This document shows positions 42,217 to 53,355 of a stretch of 64,000 bases of DNA, one piece after another. The notes beneath the pieces were generated by a model. That model made no database searches. It was not told the origin of the DNA and was given only the letters and a program-made list of their open reading frames with translations. Position 1 is the first letter of the stretch; each line of letters opens with the position of its first letter. Made by a program: the position numbers and the translations under genes. The DNA is taken from assembly GCF_029227915.1 (NCBI RefSeq), contig NC_079883.1, positions 9,486,001-9,550,000 of the forward strand, read 5' to 3'. This stretch comes from Hydractinia symbiolongicarpus. Taxonomy: Eukaryota; Cnidaria; Hydrozoa; Anthoathecata; Hydractiniidae.

Positions 42217-42538
42217 CACTGTCGCATTTCGGCTGCATGGTCTACTGTGTAACGCGCGCGCACGTTCTGGCGTAATGCGTTGATAAACGGAATGTACGCA
42301 GTCATATTGGAAAGTAATATCACGCACTTAGTATCGTCGCCTTTGTTAGCATTCATGTAAGTTACCATCCACTCGCTACAGTCGCTCTCCATCCTACGGC
42401 TAAATCAACAGCCGTGATTTTTACTATGTCGCCGTCCATCCGTACGCGGTGACAGTTGTAAGCTTTACAGTAACGTGACATGCTCCACAAGCAGTTACGG
42501 TGTGTGGACGATGCCTATCATGGCAACGCTTGTTCTTT

Positions 42539-42725
42539 ATCGCTTCTCGGCCTAATGGCTAAGATCAAGTGTAGTATCTGTTCTTATCAGTTTAATATCT
42601 GGTAGGCCATTCTCTGAATGGTCAGTATATTAATCTGATTTTTGGCCTTGGGTCATGGAGGTGGATTCATTCACGCCGTGACCACGGGTTGCCTTGTTGT
42701 TGCACTATTACCGATGGCGGCCCAC
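42539..42725 (+). ncRNA. U2: U2 snRNA (unit 8), stem IV variant
   Basis: Intact apart from G to T at 42697 (U2 nt 159). This changes a G-C pair of stem IV to a U/C mismatch in the arm bound by U2A'/U2B''. Other functional parts are unchanged. Confidence 0.93.
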
Positions 42726-42915
42726 ATAAGCAATAAAAGAATAATAGCAGTCCTCTTTCCGACGGCACTCTGCATAGTCTACGGCGGGAACAAAACGCGT
42801 ACACTGGGGGAGAATACAGCCTATGCCCCGCGACACGGCAGTTTATAACACACTCAAGCCACAAGCATTAACAAACTTTGAAGGGTACCCTCATGCTACG
42901 GTGCAGTTCCAACTC

Positions 42916-43081
42916 ATACTTACCTGACGGGGAAGTAAAGACTGATCAATGAGGGTTTTCTTCCAGAGTGAGGCTCTTGCATTGCACTACGCTTGGGCTG
43001 ACCTCTGCAATTACTGCAAACGTCAGTAACTCGACCGTACAATTTCTGGTAGTGGGGGCCTGCGTCCGCGCTCGCCCCCTC
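42916..43081 (+). ncRNA. U1: U1 snRNA (unit 8), G94A variant
   Basis: Intact apart from G to A at 43009 (U1 nt 94), in the conserved CTGCGATT stretch before stem III. Confidence 0.93.
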
Positions 43082-43429
43082 CTTAAGTCAAAATGAATGA
43101 GCTTAGAAAAGTTGCGCGGCCAAATGTCGGTGGTGACTTAAACGCTAAGGTAAAACCTCGCTTGGCTGTTACGAAACGTGATTGCGATATAAGTCCTCGG
43201 AAGGCGGCGGAATTTTATTTTATTTGCCATTCCGTCAGGGTTATTGGATGATCGGCAATAGATCGAGTTTGTATGCATTTGAAAGCTCTTTTTTCTCGTA
43301 CTATCACCTGAAAATGTCGTAGGAAAATGTCATAGGAAACACTTTCAACAACCGCCACGTTCCTTAATTGTTATAACAAGAAATATATCACAGCACCATT
43401 GAAATGAAAAGGCAAAAAATGAAAATGAA

Positions 43430-43549
43430 AAGCCTACGACACCGGGAGTTCCCAGGCGGTCCCCCATCCAAGTACTATCCCGGCCCGACGATGCTTAACT
43501 TCCGTGATCAGACGAGAACGGGTGTGTTCATCGTGGTATGGCCGTAGAC
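43430..43549 (-). rRNA. 5S rRNA: 5S rRNA (unit 8)
   Basis: Intact copy. A C-to-A change at 43416 lies just beyond the terminator. Confidence 0.97.
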
Positions 43550-43746
43550 ATTAGTAGGGGCAAATACGTGCAATTTATTTTGACGTTGTGATCAAATTTT
43601 TTTATTTAATTTCTTTGAGTTACTTAGGACAAGGCGTATGCATGGATTATCTATTAGACTTTAAGGTTATAGTTTTGTGAAAAAAACAATGTTTTTTTAA
43701 AGATGTGTGGCTATAAAAATAGCCGTTGTTTTCTGAGTGTAGCGGT

Positions 43747-44127
43747 TTACTTCTTCTGTCCTTTGTCGTTCTTCTTTGGGAGTAAGACAGCTTGAATGTT
43801 TGGCAAAACACCACCAGCTGCAATGGTTACACCGCTCAAAAGTTTGTTTAATTCTTCATCATTACGAACAGCCAATTGTAAATGTCTTGGAATAATCCTA
43901 GCTTTTTTGTTGTCTCTTGCTGCGTTACCAGCCAACTCCAATATCTCAGCAGATAAATATTCCAAGACGGCTGCTAAGTAAACTGGTGCTCCAGATCCAA
44001 TTCGGTTAGCATAGTGCCCTCTACGAAGGAATCTATGCACTCTACCGACTGGAAATTGAAGTCCAGCTCTTGAGGATCTTGTCTTGGCTTTAGCCTTAGC
44101 TTTTCCACCTTTTCCACGTCCAGACAT
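43747..44127 (-). CDS. H2A: Histone H2A (unit 8)
   Basis: Protein identical to unit 1. Confidence 0.98.
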   Translation of the reverse strand: MSGRGKGGKAKAKAKTRSSRAGLQFPVGRVHRFLRRGHYANRIGSGAPVYLAAVLEYLSAEILELAGNAARDNKKARIIPRHLQLAVRNDEELNKLLSGVTIAAGGVLPNIQAVLLPKKNDKGQKK

Positions 44128-44411
44128 AACTGCGATTTGATTTGTAAGTTAATACAAAAACGTACGAATATTTAACGTAAGTGTTAACGAAATAAACTTT
44201 ACTCGTTTTTTCATCATAAAAATAGGATCGAAATCATGTTTTTTTAACCAATCATAATTAAGTATTAAACAAAAGATTTTTTTTTTAACCAATTAAATTG
44301 CGTATCGGCGTTTTCGGATCGAATTCGATCCGATTTTTTTACTTATAAACAAAAAGTTTTGACTTGCAGTTTAATGCTTATTTACAAGTTAAGTAGCAAA
44401 AATTTTTAACC

Positions 44412-44816
44412 ATGTCTGACGCAGCAGCTAAAGGAGGAAAACAGGCACCTAAAGTAGCCAAGAAAGGTGAAAAAAGAGCCGGCAAAAAAGGAGGAAAGAT
44501 TGGTGGAACTGGTGAAAAGAAACGCAAGAGAAAGAGAAAGGAAAGTTATGCTATTTACATCTACAATGTTTTGAAACAAGTTCACCCAGATGTCGGAGTT
44601 TCAAGCAAAGCTATGAGCATCATGAACTCATTTGTCAACGACATCTTTGAGCGCATTGCTTCCGAAGCTTCGCGTTTGGCTCTTCAAAACAAAAAGTCGA
44701 CCATCTCTTCTCGTGAAATTCAAACCGCAGTACGTCTTCTCTTGCCTGGAGAACTTGCAAAACACGCAGTCAGTGAAGGAACAAAAGCCGTCACAAAATA
44801 CACAAGCAGCAAGTAA
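44412..44816 (+). CDS. H2B: Histone H2B (unit 8)
   Basis: Protein identical to unit 1. Confidence 0.98.
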   Translation: MSDAAAKGGKQAPKVAKKGEKRAGKKGGKIGGTGEKKRKRKRKESYAIYIYNVLKQVHPDVGVSSKAMSIMNSFVNDIFERIASEASRLALQNKKSTISSREIQTAVRLLLPGELAKHAVSEGTKAVTKYTSSK

Positions 44817-45278
44817 ACCAACGTCTACCAAACACAAACGGTCTTTTTTAAGACCACACATCTTTAAAAAAACATTTACTTGGCGTCACTACAAGTTAAC
44901 CGAAGTTAATAAAACTTCTAAATAATGTGCTTAAGAACACTAGCCTACATTTAAAATACTTCCCCATGTGTGTGTGTGGATTAGCTTCACTTTTCATACG
45001 TATTATTAGCTGTACTTGCAGAAAAGACAAGTACATTGATCCATGTTATTGCTTACATTTAACTTAACCCAGCTTTTCACGGAAACACTCCCAGGCAAAT
45101 TAACCCTACAAAGTATTTCTAAATTTTTTTTGTGTCATATATGACATAGTATCGTATAGCAATAAATGTAACTGTGACAAGACTTTACACATTGTGTAAT
45201 TTGGAAGCGTGCACAAAGTAATGTTTTAAAAGATTTGTGGCTATAAAAATAGCCGTTTTTGTTGAGCAATGACAACGC

Positions 45279-45635
<357 letters not shown>

Positions 45636-46113
45636 TTAACAGAATTCAGACAGCTTTAAAAAGAGGCCATAAAATTACCTACTGCTCGTGGAAACACCCT
45701 AATTAACCAATAGAGTTGCGTCATTACAAAATGTTCCGAACATTTTGTACATTTTTTTAAGTAAAACTGTAGTTTTTTTAAAAATTCGTGGTCTTAATGT
45801 TTCAGTAAGGCAATAAATTTGGCATCGTTGGAATTCGCCAAACCTTCTGCTACTTACTAAAAAAAAAAAAAGTCAAAAGCTTTTGTGTATCAGAAGATAC
45901 AGCCGTTTTCCCGTAGCCAAAAAACACAGATTTTATAAAAATGTTAAAGTAATGAGCGTAATGTCATTATGCAGCCAATCAGAAATTACTTTCTTAGCAC
46001 CAATCAAATGGTTTGTTTTGAACCTTAGCTGTCAATCAATATGAGAAATAAAACTTTGGCGCGATAGTGCATTTTAGACCGTCTTGTGTATCCGTACTAC
46101 ATCGACTTCTTAA

Positions 46114-46527
<414 letters not shown>

Positions 46528-46888
46528 GCATCTTACCAAACAAAAAACGGCTATTTTTATAGCCACACATCCATAAAAAATATTACGGCTAGCTTTTTAT
46601 ATCAAACTTTGTTCTGCTTTCTGTTTAAATTTTATGCTACATAAAAATTTTATGCTACATAAAGTTTGACAATGTTAAAAATATGAAGGGCAAGAAAAGT
46701 AAAAGCAAGAAAATAAGAAATTTAAAAACGAAAATACTTAAACTTAGGGAATCTAATCTTAAAATTACTCTTTTTTAACTGTTTAAGTGACTTAAACAAG
46801 TTTAACTTTGTACCAAGATAATGTTTTTTTGTAAATGTGTGGCTATAAAAATAGCCGTTTGTTAATGTAATAGCCAGATACACACAAA

Positions 46889-47440
46889 TTATTTTTTTGC
46901 GGTCTTCTTTGCTGCCTTTTTGGGAGTCTTTTTGACCTTCTTTGCTGCAGGTTTTTTAGCAACAGGCTTCTTTGTGGGTTTCTTAGCTGCTGGTTTCTTA
47001 GCCGAGGCTTTCTTTGTGGCAGGCTTCTTTGCTGCTTTCTTTGGCGTGCTCTTCTTTGCTGGCTTCTTTTTTGGTGTACTTTTCTTTGCAGTAGGCTTCT
47101 TTGCCGTTGGCTTTTTTGCTGCGGCCTTTTTCTTAGGTTTTTCTTTTTTTACCTGACCTAGCTTGAATGATCCAGAAGCACCAGTGCCTTTAGTTTGAAT
47201 CAAATCGCCTGATGTTACTCCTCGTTTAAGAGCCATTTTCAGATGATGATCTGAGTTTTCAGCAACTTTGTAATTTGCATGAATATATTTTGTAATAGCT
47301 TGGCGAGATGAACCACCGCGTTCCTTTAGGGTAGCGATAGCAGCCTTGATCATGTCCACATATTTAGGGTGATCAGCTGTCTTCTTTGCAGCAGGTTTCT
47401 TCTTGGGTGCGATTTTCTTTGGAGAAGCTGCTTCACTCAT
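46889..47440 (-). CDS. H1: Histone H1 (unit 9)
   Basis: Protein identical to unit 1. One C-to-A change at 47630 lies in its upstream flank. Confidence 0.97.
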   Translation of the reverse strand: MSEAASPKKIAPKKKPAAKKTADHPKYVDMIKAAIATLKERGGSSRQAITKYIHANYKVAENSDHHLKMALKRGVTSGDLIQTKGTGASGSFKLGQVKKEKPKKKAAAKKPTAKKPTAKKSTPKKKPAKKSTPKKAAKKPATKKASAKKPAAKKPTKKPVAKKPAAKKVKKTPKKAAKKTAKK

Positions 47441-48019
47441 TTTTAATGTTTTCTTACAACAATCCAACGATAAACGATGCTTGTTATCACAGTAGAAGTA
47501 TACTAAACATTACCGTGTAAATGAGATATAATTTAAGACGGTGCGAAGTATGCGGACGTAAAAGTACCACTCCCGGGAATTGATTTGGCGCGAAAACAGA
47601 AATGTGTGTTTCTGTACATCGTATAATGTACGTTTTGGGTGCCGCGACTATGCGAAAGCATGTTAATTTTTATTTGTAGCACGACGCAATAGTCTGAAAG
47701 AGAAGCTGCTGGAGTTTGAGGTCTTCAGCATTACATCTACTCTGTTAATTTGGGCTTCTTCCGCGCCCGTGTTAGGATTTTCATAAAGCGTTCTTTGGTT
47801 TGCGTTGCGTATGTCGGCCTACATCATCGACACGGCCTGTTTCCGGCTATTAGGAGCAATTCATATATTGGGCACTGCGTTTCGACTTTTTTATTAGACC
47901 ACAGTAAAAAAATTCACTCACAGAAGTCCCTTTCTTTCATGGCTACAAACACGAAGAATTCTGTCGTAAGTAAAACGAATGCGCAAGCCAAAATAACGAT
48001 GGGGCGAAGTCATAAGCAT

Positions 48020-48092
48020 GGCCCTGTGGCCCAATGGATAAGGCATCTGACTACGAATCAGGGGATTCCAGGTTCGACTCCTGGCAGGGTCG
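48020..48092 (+). tRNA. tRNA-Arg (ACG), unit 9
   Basis: Intact copy, 323 bp upstream of the interrupted U2. Confidence 0.95.
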
Positions 48093-48414
48093 CACTGTCG
48101 CATTTCGGCTGCATGGTCTACTGTGTAACGCGCGCGCACGTTCTGGCGTAATGCGTTGATAAACGGAATGTACGCAGTCATATTGGAAAGTAATATCACG
48201 CACTTAGTATCGTCGCCTTTGTTAGCATTCATGTAAGTTACCATCCACTCGCTACAGTCGCTCTCCATCCTACGGCTAAATCAACAGCCGTGATTTTTAC
48301 TATGTCGCCGTCCATCCGTACGCGGTGACAGTTGTAAGCTTTACAGTAACGTGACATGCTCCACAAGCAGTTACGGTGTGTGGACGATGCCTATCATGGC
48401 AACGCTTGTTCTTT

Positions 48415-48431
48415 ATCGCTTCTCGGCCTAA
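48415..48431 (+). pseudogene. U2: U2 snRNA 5' fragment (unit 9)
   Basis: The first 16-17 nt of U2 with the complete upstream promoter (PSE-like block 48361-48374), followed directly by the retrotransposon. One A at the junction can belong to either. Confidence 0.93.
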
Positions 48432-48436
48432 ATAAA

Positions 48437-49465
48437 ATGGCTCAAGAAATATCTCTTGAGAATACTTTGATATCAAGAATTGATAATATGGACATAAACA
48501 TGATGACTTTAGCTCAAGACCTAAATGATTTAAATTTATTAAATGTAATTGATGGTATACAAGTCTCCAGTAATAGGAAGATTTTGGAAATTTACACTCA
48601 AGATGAAAATGCAAAGAGAAAAATCATCACAGAAGGTATAAACACCCAAAATTATTACCTCCAATTTTCAACACAACTATTACAGTATACAAACGTATCT
48701 TTCTTTAATATTCCCATGGAAATACAGGATGATTTAGTCGCGCAGGAACTGTCTAAGTATGGTGAAATCCATGGAGGATTTCGCGTCAAAAAGAGACTGC
48801 TTGGAAAAGTTATTTATAACGGAACGAGAGTTTATCAGTATAAAAAGATAGATAATCATATTCCACGATTTATTAAGCTTTTTGGCAGAATGATTAAAGT
48901 TCAATATACAGGACAGCCTGAAGAATCCAGGCCAAATAAGCAACAAGAAAATGAGAAAACAGGGACAAACAATATTCCTCAGGAAGAACCCGCAACAAAC
49001 CCAGAACCTACACAAAGTAAACACGAAAATGAAAAAGAAAACGTGCAAACAACACATCAAGCCGAACCTATGGAAGAGGTATTAGAGGTCCTAGAGGAAG
49101 GAGAAATTATTAGCGAGAAACAAATAAATGCAAAAGAAAAAAAGAAGAAAAAGGACGAACCATCAGACAGTGAAAACATACCATTTGACATGATTAAGAG
49201 AGAGACGTTAATAAATCTTTGTCACAACCAAAACTACAACTTTAAAAGAATACCTGAAATAAAAAACAAATTAAATAAAAGGGAAGGAACTGATTTCATG
49301 GTCAGTATGCTAATTTTGAGTTATGGGAAATACTACCCAGGTGACTTTGTTAAAATAGAAGAAAGAATACCTGAAGAAGTGAAACAAATATGGATGAAAT
49401 CAAAACAAACCCAGGACGATATTAAAAGAAAAATTGATAAATACATGGAAAAGATACGAAGGTAA
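48437..49465 (+). CDS. LINE ORF1 protein (RNA-binding, gag-like)
   Basis: 342 residues from the ATG at 48437, six bases after the 5' junction. The frame is open further upstream only across U2 and its promoter. An RRM-like region is visible at about residues 87-155 (VSFFNIPMEIQDDLVAQELSKYGEI, later IPRFIKLFGRMIKVQYTG), as in Tx1-lineage ORF1 proteins. The CCHC zinc knuckles that usually follow are absent: the next part is a polar, E/Q/N-rich linker. A KEKKKKKD patch and a helical, charged C-terminal part follow. Its expected role is to coat the element RNA and help target-primed reverse transcription. The family call rests partly on the neighbouring ORF2. Confidence 0.85.
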   Translation: MAQEISLENTLISRIDNMDINMMTLAQDLNDLNLLNVIDGIQVSSNRKILEIYTQDENAKRKIITEGINTQNYYLQFSTQLLQYTNVSFFNIPMEIQDDLVAQELSKYGEIHGGFRVKKRLLGKVIYNGTRVYQYKKIDNHIPRFIKLFGRMIKVQYTGQPEESRPNKQQENEKTGTNNIPQEEPATNPEPTQSKHENEKENVQTTHQAEPMEEVLEVLEEGEIISEKQINAKEKKKKKDEPSDSENIPFDMIKRETLINLCHNQNYNFKRIPEIKNKLNKREGTDFMVSMLILSYGKYYPGDFVKIEERIPEEVKQIWMKSKQTQDDIKRKIDKYMEKIRR

Positions 49466-49491
49466 TCCTTCTATTCTTAAATTTTTCTAAT

Positions 49492-49495
<4 letters not shown>

Positions 49496-49532
<37 letters not shown>
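49496..49532 (+). repeat. Internal 37-A tract between ORF1 and ORF2
   Basis: An uninterrupted run of 37 A in the 90-bp interval between the two ORFs, preceded by TAATAATT like the two 3' A tracts. LINEs normally have A runs only at the 3' end. Confidence 0.95.
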
Positions 49533-49534
<2 letters not shown>

Positions 49535-49555
49535 AAATGCTAGTTAAAAAATATA

Positions 49556-52500
49556 ATGATAATATTATTCTATTTTTCTATGCATATGGGTGTGGGACGT
49601 ACTTTATTTTTAATTATGGCTGGTGTAACGATAGCTACGGCAAATGTAAATGGGCTAAGAGACGTCCAGAAAAGAAAAAATATTTTTAAAATGTTTCTTG
49701 ATGCTCCCTATGACATAGTGAGCATTCAGGAAACACATACCACGGAAGATAACGAACTAACATGTAAAAAGGAATGGAAGGGAAAATCCTATTGGAACAA
49801 TGGAACAGAAAATAGTGGTGGAACAGCAATATTAATTAAACCTAATAGAAATATTAAAGTTATAAACTATAATTGTCATATGAATGGTAGGTTAATTAGT
49901 ATTATAATTGAAATAGAAAGCCATCAAATTCAAATTCTAAACATATACGGACCGAATAAACCGCAAGAAAGAAAGATTTTTTATAATAAAATTAAAAAAT
50001 TTATAACACCAAGTATACCTGTAATTATAAACGGCGATTTTAATATGACGGATATGAATAAAAAAGACAGAACAGGAGGTACACAGTCTATTTTACACAA
50101 CTATGGATATGACGAACTTAATGAGGTACTCACAGAACATAACTTGACTGATATTTGGAGGAAACAAAATCCAAATGCTAAAAAGTATACGTGGGTAGCC
50201 CCAAATGGTGAAATTAAGAGCAGACTAGACAGAATATACTTACCAAATGAAATAAACGTAATAAACGAGGTAAAAATTACTCCAAATCTCTATTCAGATC
50301 ACCACATCGTAAGCTGTACAGTATCGATGGGAAAGAATAGAAACAAAACAAAAGGACCAGGATACTGGAAACTAAATACATCAATATTGAATGAAACAAC
50401 ATATAAAACAGATGTAACAAACATAATAGATAAATATAACCAAACTATAAGCCAATCTATCGAATGGGACATTTTTAAAAACATAATTAAATCACATGCT
50501 ATAATGTACTGCACCAAAAAAAGTCAAGAAACAAAACAACAATTAGAAACACTTATAAACTCCTTACATAATGAAAATAATGATAACGAAATTCAACAAC
50601 AGATAAAAACAAAAATAAATAACATCATTCAAACTTTAAACGAAGGTATTAAAACAAGGAGTAGAGAAAAAATAATAGAGGAAGGAGAGACACCTTCAAA
50701 ATTCTTCTTTTTGGAAGAAAATAAAAAACAAAATAAAAAAAATATCACAATTCTAAATTATCACAACAAAACAATTGAAAATCCAAAAGAAATTTTAAAA
50801 TGCATCAGAACTGAATACATAAACATATATACCCCAAGCAAAACAGATAAAAAAATAACTGAAGAACTACAACAAAAAATAAAATATAAATTAAGTAAAG
50901 AACAAAATGAAATGCTAAACAAGAAAGTGACGGAACAAGAAGTTATAAATGCAATTATGAAGCTAAACACAAATAGATCTCCTGGGATTGATGGAATCCC
51001 AGCTGAGTTTTACCAAACTTTTATCGAAAAACTAACCCCAATACTAACCAAACTTTTTAACAACATACTTATTCAAAAACACCTAAGTAACACCCAAAAA
51101 ATAGGAATAATTAATCTGATCCCAAAAAAAGGAGACATCCAGAATATTAAAAATTGGAGACCGATAACTCTGCTGACAGCAGATTATAAAATACTTGCGA
51201 TAATACTGGCTAAACGTTTAACATCATGCCTGTCATCTTTGATAGGGTGCGATCAGACGTGTGCTGTTCCGGGCAGAAACATATTCTCCAATATTATTCT
51301 ATTACGTGATCTTATTCAATATTATAAAGAAAAAGGGGGCACTGCCTTCGTCATACAATTGGACCAACAAAAAGCTTTCGATAGGGTAGAACATAACTTT
51401 ATTGGGACCACTCTAAAAGCGATGGGATTTGAAAATACTTTCATCAGCTACATAGAAACGCTATACAAAGATGTCAAAGCCACTCTAATCAATAACGGTC
51501 ACCTGTCAGCAACTCTTGAAGTAAAAAGGGGAATAAGACAGGGATGCCCCCTATCCCAACCACTATACGTACTCCTTGCAGAAGTAATGGCTGTATGCAT
51601 TAGGACAGAACCAAAGGTAAGAGGCATATATATTCCCGGAAAACAGGAAGAGCATAAATTGTCTCAATATGCGGACGACACGACACTGTTCCTCCAAAAT
51701 TTAGCATCTTACAACGAAGCTTTAAAAATATACGACAAATACGAAAAGGCCTCTGGTGCAAAACTAAATCATGAAAAAACAATTGGACTAGTGATAGGAG
51801 AAAGGAAAACGAATTACGAAATAGAAAATTCCAAAATAAACTGGAAAGAACATATAGAATACTTAGGTGTTACGATTAGTAACGACATATTACACGATAT
51901 AAATAAAAATTGGACAAAACAGATAAATAAAATTAAAACCAAAATAAATATAATTAAATACAGACATTTATCATATAAAGGGAAAGTCCTGATAATACAT
52001 AATATTCTTCTTAGTAAGATTTGGCACGTTGCAAACATATTTTTTATACCCCAATGGGCAGTAAAAGAAATAGAAAGAAATATTTTTAGATTTTTGTGGA
52101 ATATGGAGACAGAACCTTTAAAAAGGGAAACAGTATACAGATCAATAAAAAAAGGAGGTTTGGGTTTGATAAATGTCAAAGAACAAGGTAATGCTCTCAT
52201 AGTAAAACATTATATGGAATCTCTACAAGAAAAAAATAATTCCACCTCAAGATTTCTGCCGAGATACTGGACGGCTATAACAATTAGCAAATACAAAAAG
52301 TCATGGAACTACTTAAGGGAAAACAAATGCATAAAAACTATAGATTGTAATGTTTCAAAACATTATAAGAACATTTTAAATTTATTTAAACAAAACAAAG
52401 AAACCCTAAAAGAACAAACAACTGTCAAAAAAATATATCAAGTACTACATAAGGACATACAATCTCCAGTCAAAGCAGAAATAAAATGGGAAGCAATAAC

Positions 52501-53101
52501 AGGAAAAAGAATTAAATGGGAAAATATTTGGCCAAACGTTTTTAACTCTTACAACATACCATCAAGTAAGAACATAACTTTTAGAATCCTACACCAAATT
52601 CTGCCGACAAATAACCTTTTAAATAAATGGAAAAGATATAAGAATAAATTCGGTATAAACTGCAAGTACTGTAAAGGAATAGAAGATATACAACATGTTT
52701 TTGTAACGTGTCCATTGGCAGAAAATGTATGGAATTATTACACTAATAAAATAAAAAACCTACATGACACTCAAAAACAATCCACCCCGACTGACTACGT
52801 ACTTTTAAACAACATTACTGATCTTCCCAAAAAATCACACGTAACAAAACTAATAATAACAATTATTACAGCTGTAACACAAGAACTGTGGAATACAAGA
52901 AACGTATATAAGTATGAAGAAAAAATACCCAATGTTAAACAGATAAAAATGAACATCAATAATAACATAAGAAATGTAATAGAAATACACTATAAAAAAT
53001 ATAAAAATAAAAATAAATTAGAAGATTTTAAAGAAATATTTTGTATTAACCACCAGATATGCAAAATAGAACAGAATAAAATAAGGTATCTTCTGGGGTA
53101 A
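49556..53101 (+). CDS. LINE ORF2 polyprotein: APE endonuclease and reverse transcriptase
   Basis: 1,181 residues, without stops or frameshifts. The likely working start is Met21 (49616), directly before the endonuclease strand VTIATANVNGLRD; the upstream ATG at 49556 is the longest frame. Endonuclease motifs: QETH at 58-61, GDFN at 160-163, SRLDRIY near 222-228, SDH at 247-249, so the catalytic residues are present. Reverse transcriptase motifs: RSPGIDGIPAEFY, NWRPITLL, LDQQKAFDRV with the first Asp at 603, GIRQGCPLS, and YADD at 705-708. A C-terminal CX2CX7HX4C knuckle (about 1036-1052) is typical of the L1/Tx1 lineage. The protein would nick U2 DNA and prime reverse transcription there. No RNase H domain is recognised. 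Confidence 0.97.
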   Translation: MIILFYFSMHMGVGRTLFLIMAGVTIATANVNGLRDVQKRKNIFKMFLDAPYDIVSIQETHTTEDNELTCKKEWKGKSYWNNGTENSGGTAILIKPNRNIKVINYNCHMNGRLISIIIEIESHQIQILNIYGPNKPQERKIFYNKIKKFITPSIPVIINGDFNMTDMNKKDRTGGTQSILHNYGYDELNEVLTEHNLTDIWRKQNPNAKKYTWVAPNGEIKSRLDRIYLPNEINVINEVKITPNLYSDHHIVSCTVSMGKNRNKTKGPGYWKLNTSILNETTYKTDVTNIIDKYNQTISQSIEWDIFKNIIKSHAIMYCTKKSQETKQQLETLINSLHNENNDNEIQQQIKTKINNIIQTLNEGIKTRSREKIIEEGETPSKFFFLEENKKQNKKNITILNYHNKTIENPKEILKCIRTEYINIYTPSKTDKKITEELQQKIKYKLSKEQNEMLNKKVTEQEVINAIMKLNTNRSPGIDGIPAEFYQTFIEKLTPILTKLFNNILIQKHLSNTQKIGIINLIPKKGDIQNIKNWRPITLLTADYKILAIILAKRLTSCLSSLIGCDQTCAVPGRNIFSNIILLRDLIQYYKEKGGTAFVIQLDQQKAFDRVEHNFIGTTLKAMGFENTFISYIETLYKDVKATLINNGHLSATLEVKRGIRQGCPLSQPLYVLLAEVMAVCIRTEPKVRGIYIPGKQEEHKLSQYADDTTLFLQNLASYNEALKIYDKYEKASGAKLNHEKTIGLVIGERKTNYEIENSKINWKEHIEYLGVTISNDILHDINKNWTKQINKIKTKINIIKYRHLSYKGKVLIIHNILLSKIWHVANIFFIPQWAVKEIERNIFRFLWNMETEPLKRETVYRSIKKGGLGLINVKEQGNALIVKHYMESLQEKNNSTSRFLPRYWTAITISKYKKSWNYLRENKCIKTIDCNVSKHYKNILNLFKQNKETLKEQTTVKKIYQVLHKDIQSPVKAEIKWEAITGKRIKWENIWPNVFNSYNIPSSKNITFRILHQILPTNNLLNKWKRYKNKFGINCKYCKGIEDIQHVFVTCPLAENVWNYYTNKIKNLHDTQKQSTPTDYVLLNNITDLPKKSHVTKLIITIITAVTQELWNTRNVYKYEEKIPNVKQIKMNINNNIRNVIEIHYKKYKNKNKLEDFKEIFCINHQICKIEQNKIRYLLG

Positions 53102-53225
53102 ATGTGCTTATTAATTTTTAAATACAAAATTTGGCGTAGTTATCGAAACCCTATATAGTAAATTGAGGGTAAAGTGCGTTTGTACATTTTGGATGCAGGA
53201 ATTTGGAATAAATATTATTGATTAT

Positions 53226-53264
<39 letters not shown>

Positions 53265-53355
53265 GTATCTGTGGCAAATGTATGAAATAATATACTGCTG
53301 GATATAGTGTAAGATATATTGTAAATATAATAAAAAAAAAAAAAAAAAAAAAAAA
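53102..53355 (+). other. LINE 3' UTR with two A tracts
   Basis: About 129 bp of AT-rich 3' UTR end in 33 A (53231-53263). Then comes C plus GTATCTGT, the same 8 bases with which U2 resumes downstream, about 60 bp of unrelated AT-rich sequence, and 24 A (53332-53355) joined to U2 nt 36. Confidence 0.9.

Larger units (their letters stand above)
48432..53355 (+). mobile_element. U2-targeted non-LTR retrotransposon (Tx1/L1 lineage)
   Basis: A LINE of about 4.92 kb inserted in sense orientation in U2 after nt 16/17, with U2 resuming at nt 35/36. About 17-19 bp of U2 are missing and no target-site duplication is seen. Order: ORF1 (342 aa), a 37-A tract, ORF2 (1,181 aa: apurinic-type endonuclease, reverse transcriptase, C-terminal CCHC), 3' UTR, a 33-A tract, about 68 bp, then a 24-A tail. 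No LTRs. The plus strand is strongly A-rich, unlike its surroundings. U2-specific elements of the Tx1 lineage (Keno) are known from vertebrates and other animals, and Utopia is another U2-targeting group; family assignment here is inference from domains and site. Both ORFs are open, so it looks young. Confidence 0.95.

Noticed and set aside
48356-48436. Extended ORF1 start inside U2 and its promoter
   Set aside because: The extra 27 codons come from U2 flank sequence without an ATG; the first ATG is at 48437.
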